From: Bdellovibrionales bacterium RIFOXYD12_FULL_39_22
GTDB lineage: Bacteria; Bdellovibrionota; Bacteriovoracia; Bacteriovoracales; Bacteriovoracaceae
Direction of reading: 5' to 3'
Length of the DNA: 64,000 bases
NCBI GenBank assembly: GCA_001770205.1
Contig: MEQL01000038.1
Span: forward strand, 1 to 64,000
Below, in pieces: positions 43,594 through 53,652 of the stretch. The first letter of the stretch is position 1. Every line of letters starts with the position of its first letter. The notes under the pieces are model-generated. The model had not been told where the DNA came from, did not search any database, and saw nothing but the letters and a program-made list of their open reading frames with translations. The translations under genes and the position numbers were made by a program.

Positions 43594-45408
43594 ATGGGAA
43601 ACGAAATCAATTTGCCTAAAATAGTATATGTTGGAAGTGACACTAGCTATTTTAATGATGTGCGAGTTCGGTTTAAAAATTCTTATCCGCAAGTTGAATA
43701 TAAGTTTATGCCTTTAGAAAGTAGTGATGATTATCACCAAACTTTCTTGCAAATTTTAGAACTAAAACCTCTTATTATATACGTGGATTTTTCGGGCAAA
43801 GGAAAGGTTCGAACTTATTTGACCAGACTTTTAAAAAGAGAAGTTTCTACACGTAATATCCCCTTAGTTGCTTTGGTGGAAAAAGAAGAACAACTAAAAG
43901 AGTGCAATGCCACCGGAGTTGATTTTACCCATATTAAATGTGGAGAAATTAGTGATGTGGTCTATGATCCCTGCTCATTAGTTTATACCCGCAGCGTAAA
44001 AAAACCAGATTATGCGCGAGCAAGATTTGTTAAAGATGCTGAGCTGTTTGAGGATTTTCGCATTGGTTACTATACTGCCAGCTATATGCGGGCAGAGAGT
44101 AATATGAAATATGGAAAAGGAGATATTGTAGAAATTGAAACTGCCATTCCAGAAAAGGTTATGCCCTCCCATCATTTTATTGTGCGTAATGTGCAAGAAT
44201 CAGATCTTTTTTATGATTATCGTTATGCTTATGATTTAGATTATGTTTTTGTCGATAAACCAGAGACGATTGATGTAGAAGGTGGGGATGCTAAAGTTGT
44301 GGAGTTGGCCAATCAGGAACGAATGGATGAGTATAAAAACAATCTAATCTTAACTAAAAAGAAAGTATCTTCTTGGGTTGATGATAGCTTAAGCTCAACT
44401 GCTCCTAAGACAACAAAAATTTTAATCATTGATAAAACCATGCGTTTTTTTGCCAATATGGATAAACCAATTGAGGATTATCCATACGGGATAAGATGTC
44501 AGACCGAACTTTTTGACTTGGATTATTTAGAAAAAATTCGTCCCAATATTATTGCCTTTGAGTTTTTTGAGATTGTTGATGAAGAAAGTGGAGATGTTGG
44601 CAAGAAGAAGGCCGCCACAACGACAAAAGAGAGTGGGCAAAAATCTAGAAATGCGGTTGAGCAACTGACCTTGATGGTGAAAAAAATTAAGAGCATGCAG
44701 AATTTTTCTCCCTTTATTGTTGTCTTTAATTGTCACAAATTTAACTCCAAATCTTTCCAGGATAGCTTACAGTATCCGACTATTTTAGTGGATACTTTAA
44801 CGTTGGATATGCGAAAGGTGGTAGAGTTTGCCAATATCTATGACAAAAAAATTGAAAAAAAATATGAGGAAGCAATAAAACTTAAAGTAGCGCAACTAAA
44901 AAAACAAGATCCCAATAAGTATCGCAAATTGAGTATTAGTGATTTTAAGGATCGAAAGTTTTATCCCAAAAGCTCCTCTCCTTTGAGTTATGCTAGTTGC
45001 AAATATGTAATTCAATTGACTAGTATGACGGAGTCAGAGTTAACTTTTGTTGGTGATCCGGAATTTGAAGGAGAGCAGTTTTATCTGAAATTTCCGGCCC
45101 GCATGCATATTCGAATAATACCTGGGGATACTGGGAAGAAATTTATTATTGAGCAGCGACGTAATTTGTATAAAGCATTGATTCATTCAGTCGGAGAAGA
45201 GCAGAAAAAAAAGCTGAGACAATTTGTAAATGAGATTTTCTTTACTGATTTAAATAATCGCAAAGAAAAAGAAAAAGAAGAATTCGATAAAAAAAATCAA
45301 GAGGTGCTAGAGAAGTTAAAGGCCGCCGGAGAAGTGGCCGCGGATATTCAATCATCGGCCGTTACTACCGCAACAGATGATAAAAAAGATGGCCCGGCGC
45401 AAAGCTAG
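43594..45408 (+). CDS. Two-receiver-like-domain protein of unknown function
   Basis: The 604-residue protein has no signal peptide. Residues 8-115 look like a receiver fold: KIVYVGSDTSYFNDVRVRF as first strand, LKPLIIYVDFSGKGKVRTYL with Asp65 where the phosphoacceptor would be, and RNIPLVALVEKEEQLKEC. A beta-rich middle part (about 145-230, YYTASYMRAESNMKYGKGD) resembles PilZ-like barrels but has no RxxxR/DxSxxG motif. A second receiver-like unit starts near 271 (KTTKILIIDKTMRFFANMD, IRPNIIAFEFFEI), with no acidic acceptor. The tail from 540 is a charged helix. Possibly a signalling scaffold; the true function is not known. Confidence 0.55.
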   Translation: MGNEINLPKIVYVGSDTSYFNDVRVRFKNSYPQVEYKFMPLESSDDYHQTFLQILELKPLIIYVDFSGKGKVRTYLTRLLKREVSTRNIPLVALVEKEEQLKECNATGVDFTHIKCGEISDVVYDPCSLVYTRSVKKPDYARARFVKDAELFEDFRIGYYTASYMRAESNMKYGKGDIVEIETAIPEKVMPSHHFIVRNVQESDLFYDYRYAYDLDYVFVDKPETIDVEGGDAKVVELANQERMDEYKNNLILTKKKVSSWVDDSLSSTAPKTTKILIIDKTMRFFANMDKPIEDYPYGIRCQTELFDLDYLEKIRPNIIAFEFFEIVDEESGDVGKKKAATTTKESGQKSRNAVEQLTLMVKKIKSMQNFSPFIVVFNCHKFNSKSFQDSLQYPTILVDTLTLDMRKVVEFANIYDKKIEKKYEEAIKLKVAQLKKQDPNKYRKLSISDFKDRKFYPKSSSPLSYASCKYVIQLTSMTESELTFVGDPEFEGEQFYLKFPARMHIRIIPGDTGKKFIIEQRRNLYKALIHSVGEEQKKKLRQFVNEIFFTDLNNRKEKEKEEFDKKNQEVLEKLKAAGEVAADIQSSAVTTATDDKKDGPAQS

Positions 45409-46943
45409 TTTTTTTCTTTTGGGGAGATGGCCGTCACAATAAGCAAAACAATTTGCAACGTAAAAAAGGAGAACAAAAATAGTGCTCCGCCTTCGCTAAA
45501 GCCATAAGAGTGTAGGCCGCTGGCCAAAATATAATTTACCCCAAACCAGGCCATCATAACGCTCATAAAGGCCGCGGCCGTGAAAGGAATAAATCTCGCA
45601 GGTGGAATCCAGGTAGTATGCTTTCCATGGATAATGGCCATGTAGATTAAAAGCACAATCAGACTCCAAGTTTCTTTAGGGTCCCATCCCCAAAATCGCC
45701 CCCAGGAATAGTCTGCCCAAATTCCGCCTAAAATAATTCCTAAGGCCAAGAGCACCGTACCAAATTTTAAGCAGGTGTAGGTGATATCTGTATAGCGAGC
45801 AAGATCATCTGATGAGAGTGTAAAAAATCTGCGTTTGATTAAAATTACATTTGCCAGCAGCCAGCTAAGGCCTAAGGCCCCGTAGGAGAGGATGATGGAA
45901 GTTACATGCGTGCTCAGCCAAAAATTATCACGTAAAACGGGGACTAAAGGGCCAATGGAGCTAGAGAACATTCCGTGAGCAAAGGTTATCATGAAAAGAG
46001 AAAGTAAGTTATAGGCCAGACCAACCAGAACGATTATTTTATCTTTTTTTACATGGCCAATTATTAAGGCCAAAAATAGTCCGCCAAGTCCAGAAAATAG
46101 CATGGTCTCATACATGTTGGTAACTGGTGCCCGGCCAGAAATGATCATTCGCAAGATCATGTAGGTTGATTCCGTAAGAACTGTTAAAACCGAAAAACCA
46201 AGTGCGAAGTTAAAATTCTTAATGGCCACCAACGCAATTAGCGCAATCATGGTCAAGAGCATGGAAAAATCAACCAAATGAAGTTTGGCATAGGTTACCT
46301 CAATAAGGTAGTGATCTCCCTGGAGTGCGATAAAATCCTTTTGTGCTTGTGCTAACTTTTGAGAGGCCAGGCTTGGTTGTGTCAGATCTTCTTCAGAAAA
46401 AAAGTTTTTCAGGGTTGACCACTTAATTTCGTTACTAGAAGAGCGTTGAGGCAATAACCAATTGGCACCGGCCACTAATTCTTGGTAGATATTTGCTTGG
46501 TTATATAGTTTGTTGAGATATTTTTTGTAGGAATTTTCTTTTTGAATTAACATGGCACTGCGTTGAATGGTGGGAAGCTGAGTAAGTAAATTATCATATT
46601 CTACAGAGCTTTCATCTCTTCCAACACTAAGTAAAATGCGTGCTTCCACATGCTCAATTTTCGCTTTAAGGGAAGTAGTTATGGGGAGGGAAGAAGATTT
46701 TAAAGAGAGTAGACAAAAAAGTTCGGAAGAAGATAGATCATCTTGCGAAGTTTTACCGGTTAAATCTTTTAAAATTTCTTTAGCATGAACCAATAATGGC
46801 TTGATTCGGCCATTTTGTTGAATAGGCAGGGAATCTAGCAGTTTGCTGTCACAAAAATATTTCTCAGTTGCGAGTGAAATATTGCAGAGGGAGCTTAACA
46901 AGAAGAAGAGAAAAGAAATAGTTGGAAGATAAGTTTTCATCAT
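45405..46943 (-). CDS. ccsA: Cytochrome c biogenesis protein CcsA/ResC
   Basis: The 512-residue membrane protein has a signal or first helix, then a periplasmic domain (CDSKLLDSLPIQQNGRIKPL) of about 200 residues that is absent from short CcsA proteins. Eight membrane helices follow. The heme-handling tryptophan-rich motif is WGRFWGWDPKETWSLI, with conserved His in STHVTSIILSYGALG and GKHTTW. With ResB it forms the system II heme exporter and ligase. The ATG at 46943 overlaps the end of resB (TGATG); an adjacent ATG is at 46940, and AAAGGGG precedes both. It converges on the 604-residue gene with a 4-bp overlap. Confidence 0.9.
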   Translation of the reverse strand: MMKTYLPTISFLFFLLSSLCNISLATEKYFCDSKLLDSLPIQQNGRIKPLLVHAKEILKDLTGKTSQDDLSSSELFCLLSLKSSSLPITTSLKAKIEHVEARILLSVGRDESSVEYDNLLTQLPTIQRSAMLIQKENSYKKYLNKLYNQANIYQELVAGANWLLPQRSSSNEIKWSTLKNFFSEEDLTQPSLASQKLAQAQKDFIALQGDHYLIEVTYAKLHLVDFSMLLTMIALIALVAIKNFNFALGFSVLTVLTESTYMILRMIISGRAPVTNMYETMLFSGLGGLFLALIIGHVKKDKIIVLVGLAYNLLSLFMITFAHGMFSSSIGPLVPVLRDNFWLSTHVTSIILSYGALGLSWLLANVILIKRRFFTLSSDDLARYTDITYTCLKFGTVLLALGIILGGIWADYSWGRFWGWDPKETWSLIVLLIYMAIIHGKHTTWIPPARFIPFTAAAFMSVMMAWFGVNYILASGLHSYGFSEGGALFLFSFFTLQIVLLIVTAISPKEKN

Positions 46944-48433
46944 TTTGCCCCTTTGGTATTTTCTTTTTTGCGACGATAAATTATGTAGTAGTGAATCATG
47001 GCCCCCAGAACAAGTAATAGCGACCCCCAATATTTGATGGGCCGTCCAGGATCTACGTTGGCGCTTAGAACTGAGCCGAAATCGCCTTCATTGGTTTCAA
47101 AATAAGAGGATTGATAAAAAGTGAATCCCATCATTTTGAGTGGATTATTCATGTATATGTGATGATCTTGATTGCCGTCGGGTAAAAAGAGTTTAACAAA
47201 ACTTTCATAACTGGCCGGCATCTGAGTGCCGGGATTCATATCCATTTTGAATTTGGTCAACATAAACTCAAAAGGGAGTCTTAATTTTACTTTGCTTAAT
47301 TCTAGACGATGTGGCTTTCCGTTAACCATGGCCCGAAGAGGTGCGCCATCGGTAATCCAAAGATCTTCACCGTTAATATTTACCAGTAAAGCTTTTTGAG
47401 TACCAGAAATTACTTTGCCGTCTTGCTGGATAGGAACTACAAAAAATGGACGAAGTGTAGGGACCATCTTTTCAGAGTGGGTAAGTAGTTTGACGTTAAG
47501 GCCCATCCATGGAATGTTGCCAAGATTATTACCCTTTAAGCTAGATGTCATCCACTGGCCGTTTTTAAAAATGGCCATACTCTCTCCAAAAAGAAAAATT
47601 GCCGGCCTATTATTGTTGGCCGCATTTTTTACGCCATATGTGGCAAAGGCCGTACATTGGCCATCACTGCTATTTACTACCGGCGGATCGTTGGGTGTTG
47701 CCTGTAAGAAACATGCAAAAAGATTTTTAGGTAGATAGAAAATAGAAAAACTATCAAAATGTGCCATGGATTCAAATTGATTAGATTCGGGGTGCAAAGA
47801 GAGAGTAAGCTTATTAGACATTTGATCATTAAAAAAAAGATATTGGGAGGAGTGAATAAAACTATCTTCGGGATAGGCCTGCAGCGGTTTCTCCCAGATA
47901 AATTCATTTTCACTGGAGGGGAGATACTTTTTGATGGTGAGTGGGCCATAACTTGCATTTATATTAGCAGTGAAGGCGGCAAAGGGGAGTTCATAAGAGA
48001 TTTGCTTGCCCGTAGACTCTTCTGTCATGAGAAAAATATCATCGTATAACATCACGGTACGATTTTGTTCTCCCTTAACTAGCGTTATATTCCCATCGAC
48101 TCCAGCATAGTAAGTAATAAAACTACCTGCTCCGATCAGGAGGATGCCAAAATGTATAATGTAAAAACCGGTAAGACGAGATTTGAAAGGTGTGCGCACA
48201 AAAGCGGCCAATATTACGCTTAGAAAAATTAGGCCCTGCAATAACATGAAGGGAAGCGATTTATAGACTAGGCGATTAGCAAACTCTGTTCCGTAATAGC
48301 TCTCAATGAATGTTCCAGCAATCATGGCCACTGTAAAGAGGAGGATTATAGAGACAGCGAATTTTAGGCCCCCAAAAGTTTTTTCAAATTTTTCCCACTG
48401 CCATGATTTTATCAGCTCAATTAATTTTGCCAT
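46940..48433 (-). CDS. resB: Cytochrome c biogenesis protein ResB/Ccs1
   Basis: From the ATG at 48433 (497 residues; GGGGGAT upstream) the protein has three N-terminal membrane segments (KFAVSIILLFTVAMIAG, LMLLQGLIFL region, IIHFGILLIGAGSFITYY). A large periplasmic domain follows, and a final membrane helix near 475. The start GLKFAVSIILLFTVAMIAGT and the late NNPLKMMGFTFYQSSY are the typical ResB wording. It works with CcsA in heme attachment to c-type cytochromes. It is the first gene of the pair. Confidence 0.9.
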   Translation of the reverse strand: MAKLIELIKSWQWEKFEKTFGGLKFAVSIILLFTVAMIAGTFIESYYGTEFANRLVYKSLPFMLLQGLIFLSVILAAFVRTPFKSRLTGFYIIHFGILLIGAGSFITYYAGVDGNITLVKGEQNRTVMLYDDIFLMTEESTGKQISYELPFAAFTANINASYGPLTIKKYLPSSENEFIWEKPLQAYPEDSFIHSSQYLFFNDQMSNKLTLSLHPESNQFESMAHFDSFSIFYLPKNLFACFLQATPNDPPVVNSSDGQCTAFATYGVKNAANNNRPAIFLFGESMAIFKNGQWMTSSLKGNNLGNIPWMGLNVKLLTHSEKMVPTLRPFFVVPIQQDGKVISGTQKALLVNINGEDLWITDGAPLRAMVNGKPHRLELSKVKLRLPFEFMLTKFKMDMNPGTQMPASYESFVKLFLPDGNQDHHIYMNNPLKMMGFTFYQSSYFETNEGDFGSVLSANVDPGRPIKYWGSLLLVLGAMIHYYIIYRRKKENTKGAK

Positions 48434-48466
48434 GAAAAATATCCCCCGGATCACTAGAATAGGTGC

Positions 48467-49189
48467 TTAGTTGGGAATTGTAAATTTCCATCCACAAAAC
48501 CACTCAGTAGGATGATTATCGGGGGGGCAGGAAATACACTCAGTTTTAATTTTACTATCTATGGCCTTGGCAAAACTGGTGTATTCTATAACCCCTGCTG
48601 ACTTACAGGGATAGTCGGCCAGTCCTTTTTTTTGGCGGGCGTTTTGTACGCGGCAATCATTCATATAAAAAAGTAAAGTGTTTTTATCTGGGCGAACCAT
48701 GCTTTGTTTGTTGATATAAGCATAAAGTCGCCAAGAAAGTGCGCTGGCCAATCCATCAAGGCCTGCATTTTCTGGAAGATCGATTAGATTTTTAATAGAC
48801 CATGCTTCAAATGGAGAAAATTTTTCCCAACAAGTATCGTTGCAACGCTTGGCCAGAGTCATGCCGTGCACAGACTCGATGGCCTGGAACCAGATACCAT
48901 CATTGGCCAACCAATTTACGGCCACCGCTTTAGTTAATTCTAAAAGCTGGGCCTCATTAATTTGTAAATTTCCAGAGGCCATAGATGTTTGATCTTCTAA
49001 GTTTAATGAGATGTTCAGAGTCTTGGCCAGTCGGCTGGCTTGGAGTGGAATAGTTGTCTCTGCGCATTTTTTTAAAGCTAAAAAAGCTTGCTGCTTGCCC
49101 AGAATCGTTTCCACTTGGTTAAACCACATGGAGTGGTGAATTGAAAGGCGATGCATGAAATCAAAAAGAAGTTTTACTTTGGCGTGCAT
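48467..49189 (-). CDS. DUF6125 / ATC hydrolase-like protein
   Basis: The 240-residue soluble protein has many conserved Cys and Trp residues: CNDTCWEKFSPFEAWSI and LLFYMNDCRVQNARQKKGL, then DYPCKSAGVIEYTSFAKAID, ECISCPP and EWFCGWKFTI. The last four match the metal or thiol-rich C-terminus of the DUF6125 / L-2-amino-thiazoline-4-carboxylate hydrolase-like family. Its ATG (49189) overlaps the stop of icmF, so the two are coupled. A role connected to the mutase is inferred only from this. Confidence 0.65.
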   Translation of the reverse strand: MHAKVKLLFDFMHRLSIHHSMWFNQVETILGKQQAFLALKKCAETTIPLQASRLAKTLNISLNLEDQTSMASGNLQINEAQLLELTKAVAVNWLANDGIWFQAIESVHGMTLAKRCNDTCWEKFSPFEAWSIKNLIDLPENAGLDGLASALSWRLYAYINKQSMVRPDKNTLLFYMNDCRVQNARQKKGLADYPCKSAGVIEYTSFAKAIDSKIKTECISCPPDNHPTEWFCGWKFTIPN

Positions 49190-52100
49190 CACATATTCCT
49201 TCGATATTGTCCACCGACGTGGTAGAGCGAGTTGGTAATTTGTCCAATGGAGCAGTATTTGGAAACTTCCATTAATTTTTCAAAGATATTTTTATTATCT
49301 CTGGCCACCATGTGTAGTTCTTGCAGTAATTGTTTGGCCAGTTGGGCGTTGGCGGTGTGACAGCGCTCAACGGTTGTAATCTGATTTTCTTTTTCTTCTG
49401 TGGTAGCGCGAATGACTTCCCGTGGAATGATTGTGGGAGACCCTTTAGAAGAGAGAAAAGTGTTTACTCCAATGATGGGATATTCTCCAGTGTGTTTTAG
49501 TGTTTCATAGTAGAGAGATTCTTCTTGGATTTTACTGCGTTGATACATGGTCTCCATCGCACCTAATACTCCACCACGCTCTGAAATTTTTTCAAATTCA
49601 GAGAGGACAGCTTCTTCGACAAGATCTGTAAGTTCTTCAATAATAAATGAGCCCTGCATCGCATTTTGGTTTTTTGCTAGGCCTAATTCACTATTGATGA
49701 TCAGTTGAATGGCCATGGCGCGTCGAACTGATTCTTCGGTGGGAGTAGTAATTGCTTCATCATAGGCATTAGTGTGAAGTGAGTTACAATTGTCATAGAT
49801 AGCATAGAGTGCTTGCAGTGTTGTGCGAATATCATTGAAGTCAATTTCTTGTGCATGTAGTGAGCGGCCGGAGGTTTGAATGTGATATTTTAACATCTGA
49901 GAGCGAGAATTTCCGCCATATTTAAGTTTCATGGCGCGGGCCCAAATGCGGCGGGCCACCCGGCCAATCACTGCGTATTCAGGGTCAATGCCATTAGAAA
50001 AAAAGAAGGACAAATTGGGAGCGAAAGCATCAATATCCATTCCGCGTGATAAGTAATACTCCACAAAGGTAAATCCGTTAGATAGTGTTAGGGCAAGTTG
50101 AGTGATAGGATTGGCCCCTGCTTCAGCTATGTGATAGCCAGAAATAGAGACAGAATAGAAGTTGCGGACATTATTGTTTATAAAATATTCTTGAATATCT
50201 CCCATGATTTTTAGCGCAAATTCGGTAGAGAATATGCAGGTATTTTGGCCCTGATCTTCTTTCAAAATGTCTGCTTGCACGGTACCACGTACTTTGCTGA
50301 TGGTATCTAGTTTTATTTTTTCATAGATATCGCTGGGAAGAACTTGATCACCAGATACTCCTAGTAACATTAATCCCAATCCATCGTTGCCCTCAGGCAG
50401 CGGCCCTTGATATGAGGGGAGGGTGAGATGTTGGGCGATATATTTTTTCTCATAAATCTCTTTGATTTTTTTTCGAACTGAATTCTCAAGGCCTTGCTGG
50501 TTAATATAGATTTCACATTCTTGATCGATGGCCGCATTCATAAAATAGCCCACCATGATGGCCGAAGGGCCGTTGATGGTCATGGAGACAGAGGTTTTTG
50601 CGTCAGTTAGACGAAAACCCGAGTAGAGTTTTTTTGCATCGTCGAGGCAACAAATTGAGACGCCAGAATTGCCAATTTTTCCGTATATATCCGGGCGCCG
50701 ATTGGGATCTTCGCCGTAGAGAGTAACTGAGTCGAAGGCGGTGGAAAGACGAGTGGCCGGCAGACCACAAGAGAGATAATGAAAACGACGATTGGTACGC
50801 TCCGGCCCACCCTCACCTGCAAACATTCGCGTAGGATCTTCTCCTTCGCGCTTAAAAGGAAACACCCCGGCAGTAAAGGGGTATTCTCCTGGAACATTTT
50901 CGTTAAGCGACCAGCGCAAAATGTCAGCATGAGAACGATATTTGGGCATAGCAATTTTAGGAATTTTAGTTTTAGAAAGTGATTCAGTATAAGTTTTAAT
51001 TTTTATCTCTTTGTCGCGTACGCAGTAAGAGTAGAAATCGTTTTTATATTGGGATATTTTGGTTGGCCATCCACTTATAATTTTTTTACATACTGGATCT
51101 TGGCGTTCAGACAGATTTTGATATTTGTTTTCTAGTGATTGGGTGGCCGCATTATCATTTTTGCTTAAAGTGGCCAAGGCGGTGGAGAGACTCTGAGTGG
51201 TCTCTGCTAAATCACATTGCTCAGCAATCCAGTTTTGATGAGCACGAATTGTTTCAACTATCTCCGCTAAGTAGCGAGTCTTTTTAGGAGGTATGATATA
51301 TTTTTTTTCAGACATTCCCGAGGTGAGTGTAAATTGAGAGGTAAGGCCAATTTTTAATTTGCTATTTAGTTGAGAGATAACTTCTTGGTATAGATGATTC
51401 ATTCCGGGATCATTAAATTGTGAAGCAATCGTTCCGAAAATGGGAACTTTGCTATCAGTTCCTGGGCCGTGATCAAAAATTTTATGATTACGCTTGTACT
51501 GTTTTGTAACGTCGCGCAAGGCATCTTCGGCCCCACGTTTATCGAATTTATTGATGGCAATGATGTCGGCAAAATCGAGCATATCAATTTTTTCTAACTG
51601 ACTACTGGCCCCATATTCTGGCGTCATAACATAAAGAGAAAGATTTGAGTGGTCGGTAATTTCGGTATCGGATTGGCCGATGCCAGAAGTTTCTAAAATA
51701 ATCAGGTCAAAATTAGCGGCCTTCACAATCTCTATCGCCGATTGCACATACTTGGAAAGGGCCAAGTTAGATTGGCGTGTTGCCAGAGAGCGCATATATA
51801 CGCGATCAGAATTAATCGCATTCATGCGGATGCGATCGCCTAGGAGTGCTCCGCCTGTTTTTCGCTTTGAAGGATCAACTGATATGATGGCCACCTGTTT
51901 GTTCTCAAAATCAGTAAGAAAGCGATTGACTAGTTCATCCACTAGTGATGATTTGCCAGCACCTCCGGTCCCAGTAATTCCTAGCACTGGTGTTTTACTG
52001 GATTGGGCCATTGTTCTTATACGATCAAAAATTGCTTGGTTGTCGTCGGCAAAGTTTTCGGCACAAGAGATCAATTGAGCAATGGTTTGATGGCCACAAG

Positions 52101-52581
52101 TTTTTAAATTTTCCAGTTTGAAAGTTTTTTGATTACCAGTGGGAAAATCACATTTTTCCAACATGTCGTTGATCATGCCTTGCAGGCCCATTTTTCGACC
52201 ATCATCCGGGGAATATATTCGTGCAATGCCATAGTGTTGTAGCTCTTCAATTTCTGTTGGCAAAATAACGCCACCGCCACCAGCAAAAATTTTAATATGG
52301 GCAGAATTTTTGGTTTGCAACATATCGTACATATATTTAAGATACTCAACGTGTCCGCCTTGATAGGAGGTAATAGCGATGGCCTGAGCATCTTCTTCGA
52401 TGGCGCAGTTAACGATTTCTGCAACGGAGCGGTTGTGGCCTAAATGGATTACTTCGCAACCAGATGCTTGCATAATTCTTCGCATGATGTTTATCGCGGC
52501 ATCATGGCCATCAAAGAGAGAGGCGGCAGTTACCACTCTGATTTTATTTTTTGAAAGGTAGGGCGCAACTTCAGTTTGCAT
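49189..52581 (-). CDS. icmF: Fused isobutyryl-CoA mutase (IcmF)
   Basis: The 1130-residue protein joins, in order, a B12-binding domain, a G3E-family GTPase chaperone and the substrate-binding barrel. The B12 part has [19 protein letters not shown], holding the cobalt-ligating DxH. The GTPase shows [18 protein letters not shown] (Walker A), [13 protein letters not shown] and [12 protein letters not shown]. The mutase domain has [38 protein letters not shown] and [14 protein letters not shown]. Phe in FPFKR and Gln in HIQTSGRS are typical of isobutyryl- rather than methylmalonyl-CoA mutases. It interconverts isobutyryl- and n-butyryl-CoA. A TTG at 52599 is an alternative start. Confidence 0.92.
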   Translation of the reverse strand: MQTEVAPYLSKNKIRVVTAASLFDGHDAAINIMRRIMQASGCEVIHLGHNRSVAEIVNCAIEEDAQAIAITSYQGGHVEYLKYMYDMLQTKNSAHIKIFAGGGGVILPTEIEELQHYGIARIYSPDDGRKMGLQGMINDMLEKCDFPTGNQKTFKLENLKTCGHQTIAQLISCAENFADDNQAIFDRIRTMAQSSKTPVLGITGTGGAGKSSLVDELVNRFLTDFENKQVAIISVDPSKRKTGGALLGDRIRMNAINSDRVYMRSLATRQSNLALSKYVQSAIEIVKAANFDLIILETSGIGQSDTEITDHSNLSLYVMTPEYGASSQLEKIDMLDFADIIAINKFDKRGAEDALRDVTKQYKRNHKIFDHGPGTDSKVPIFGTIASQFNDPGMNHLYQEVISQLNSKLKIGLTSQFTLTSGMSEKKYIIPPKKTRYLAEIVETIRAHQNWIAEQCDLAETTQSLSTALATLSKNDNAATQSLENKYQNLSERQDPVCKKIISGWPTKISQYKNDFYSYCVRDKEIKIKTYTESLSKTKIPKIAMPKYRSHADILRWSLNENVPGEYPFTAGVFPFKREGEDPTRMFAGEGGPERTNRRFHYLSCGLPATRLSTAFDSVTLYGEDPNRRPDIYGKIGNSGVSICCLDDAKKLYSGFRLTDAKTSVSMTINGPSAIMVGYFMNAAIDQECEIYINQQGLENSVRKKIKEIYEKKYIAQHLTLPSYQGPLPEGNDGLGLMLLGVSGDQVLPSDIYEKIKLDTISKVRGTVQADILKEDQGQNTCIFSTEFALKIMGDIQEYFINNNVRNFYSVSISGYHIAEAGANPITQLALTLSNGFTFVEYYLSRGMDIDAFAPNLSFFFSNGIDPEYAVIGRVARRIWARAMKLKYGGNSRSQMLKYHIQTSGRSLHAQEIDFNDIRTTLQALYAIYDNCNSLHTNAYDEAITTPTEESVRRAMAIQLIINSELGLAKNQNAMQGSFIIEELTDLVEEAVLSEFEKISERGGVLGAMETMYQRSKIQEESLYYETLKHTGEYPIIGVNTFLSSKGSPTIIPREVIRATTEEKENQITTVERCHTANAQLAKQLLQELHMVARDNKNIFEKLMEVSKYCSIGQITNSLYHVGGQYRRNM

Positions 52582-52819
52582 AGTAGTTAATCCTCGCAAG
52601 ATAATTAGCAGTAGATCTTATTAAGAAATAGGGTAATTTTTTATAAATAATTTGATGGTATGGCCACAGTTTTGCTAAAAATGCTTAAGACGCCGTGTGT
52701 CACGAATTAAAAATAAACGCGATAACTCCTGGCCCTTGCTAGCTCTAATTTTCGAGAATATCATTTTGGGGTTCATCTAATTTTTTTGATAAAATTATTT
52801 TGCATCGGGAGTTCATTAC

Positions 52820-53638
52820 ATGAGCAATTCTGGCGCTGTCTCTAAACATTCTTATAAAAATTTAAATGTCGTTGAATCACGAGAGGATAAAATTATTTAT
52901 CTGTCAGTAAATCGGCCAGATAAATTAAATGCACTCAATCATGATGTTTTGAAAGAATTAAAAGATTTTTTCCTTGCTGCCAGAGAGAGTATTTTGGACT
53001 CTGGTATGCGCGGAGTGATTTTTTTTGGAGAAGGGCCCAAGGCCTTTATTGCTGGAGCTGATATTGCACAACTGGCGACTCTTCCTCCTGAGTCGGCCTA
53101 TGAGATGAGCAAAACTGGCCAAGAGGTGACTCTTTTAATGGAGGAGTTTCCTCTGCCGATTATTGCAACCGTACATGGATTTGCACTAGGAGGAGGATGT
53201 GAGATGGCCATGGGAGCGGATTTTATCTATGCCACCGAAGATGCCATTTTTGGACAACCGGAAGTAAAGTTAGGATTGATTCCTGGTTTTGGTGGTTCGC
53301 AGCGCTTGGCAAAACTTATTGGGAGGGGGCGTGCTCGGGAGTTGATGTATACTGGGGCCAATCTTTCGGCCAAAGAGGCACTTGCTTATGGGTTAGTTAC
53401 AAAATTATTTAAAAACAAAGAAGAGATGATGGCCGGAGCAAAAATGGTCATTTCGATGATGGCCAAAAATTCGAGGCAAGCAATTGCGGAGGCCAAAAAA
53501 GTAATGAATTTGGGAAATGATTTGACTGTGAAAGATGGACTAAAAATCGAAGTTAGTAGTTTTTCTAAATTATTTCAGACGGAAGAGATGAAAGAGGGAA
53601 CTAATGCCTTTATGCAAAAAAGAAAGGCAAACTTTTAG
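52820..53638 (+). CDS. Enoyl-CoA hydratase/isomerase family protein
   Basis: The 272-residue crotonase-fold protein shows ISLSVNRPDKLNALNHDV-like wording (IYLSVNRPDKLNALNHDVL), then GEGPKAFIAGADIAQLATL (oxyanion loop), IIATVHGFALGGGCEMAMGAD, FGQPEVKLGLIPGFGGSQRL (second catalytic Glu) and the NLSAKEALAYGLVTKLF end. The two catalytic Glu residues of hydratases appear present. It would hydrate 2-enoyl-CoA made by the downstream dehydrogenase. It starts a run of four genes and diverges from icmF. CGGGAG precedes the ATG. Confidence 0.92.
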   Translation: MSNSGAVSKHSYKNLNVVESREDKIIYLSVNRPDKLNALNHDVLKELKDFFLAARESILDSGMRGVIFFGEGPKAFIAGADIAQLATLPPESAYEMSKTGQEVTLLMEEFPLPIIATVHGFALGGGCEMAMGADFIYATEDAIFGQPEVKLGLIPGFGGSQRLAKLIGRGRARELMYTGANLSAKEALAYGLVTKLFKNKEEMMAGAKMVISMMAKNSRQAIAEAKKVMNLGNDLTVKDGLKIEVSSFSKLFQTEEMKEGTNAFMQKRKANF

Positions 53639-53652
53639 ACAAGGGAGATATC

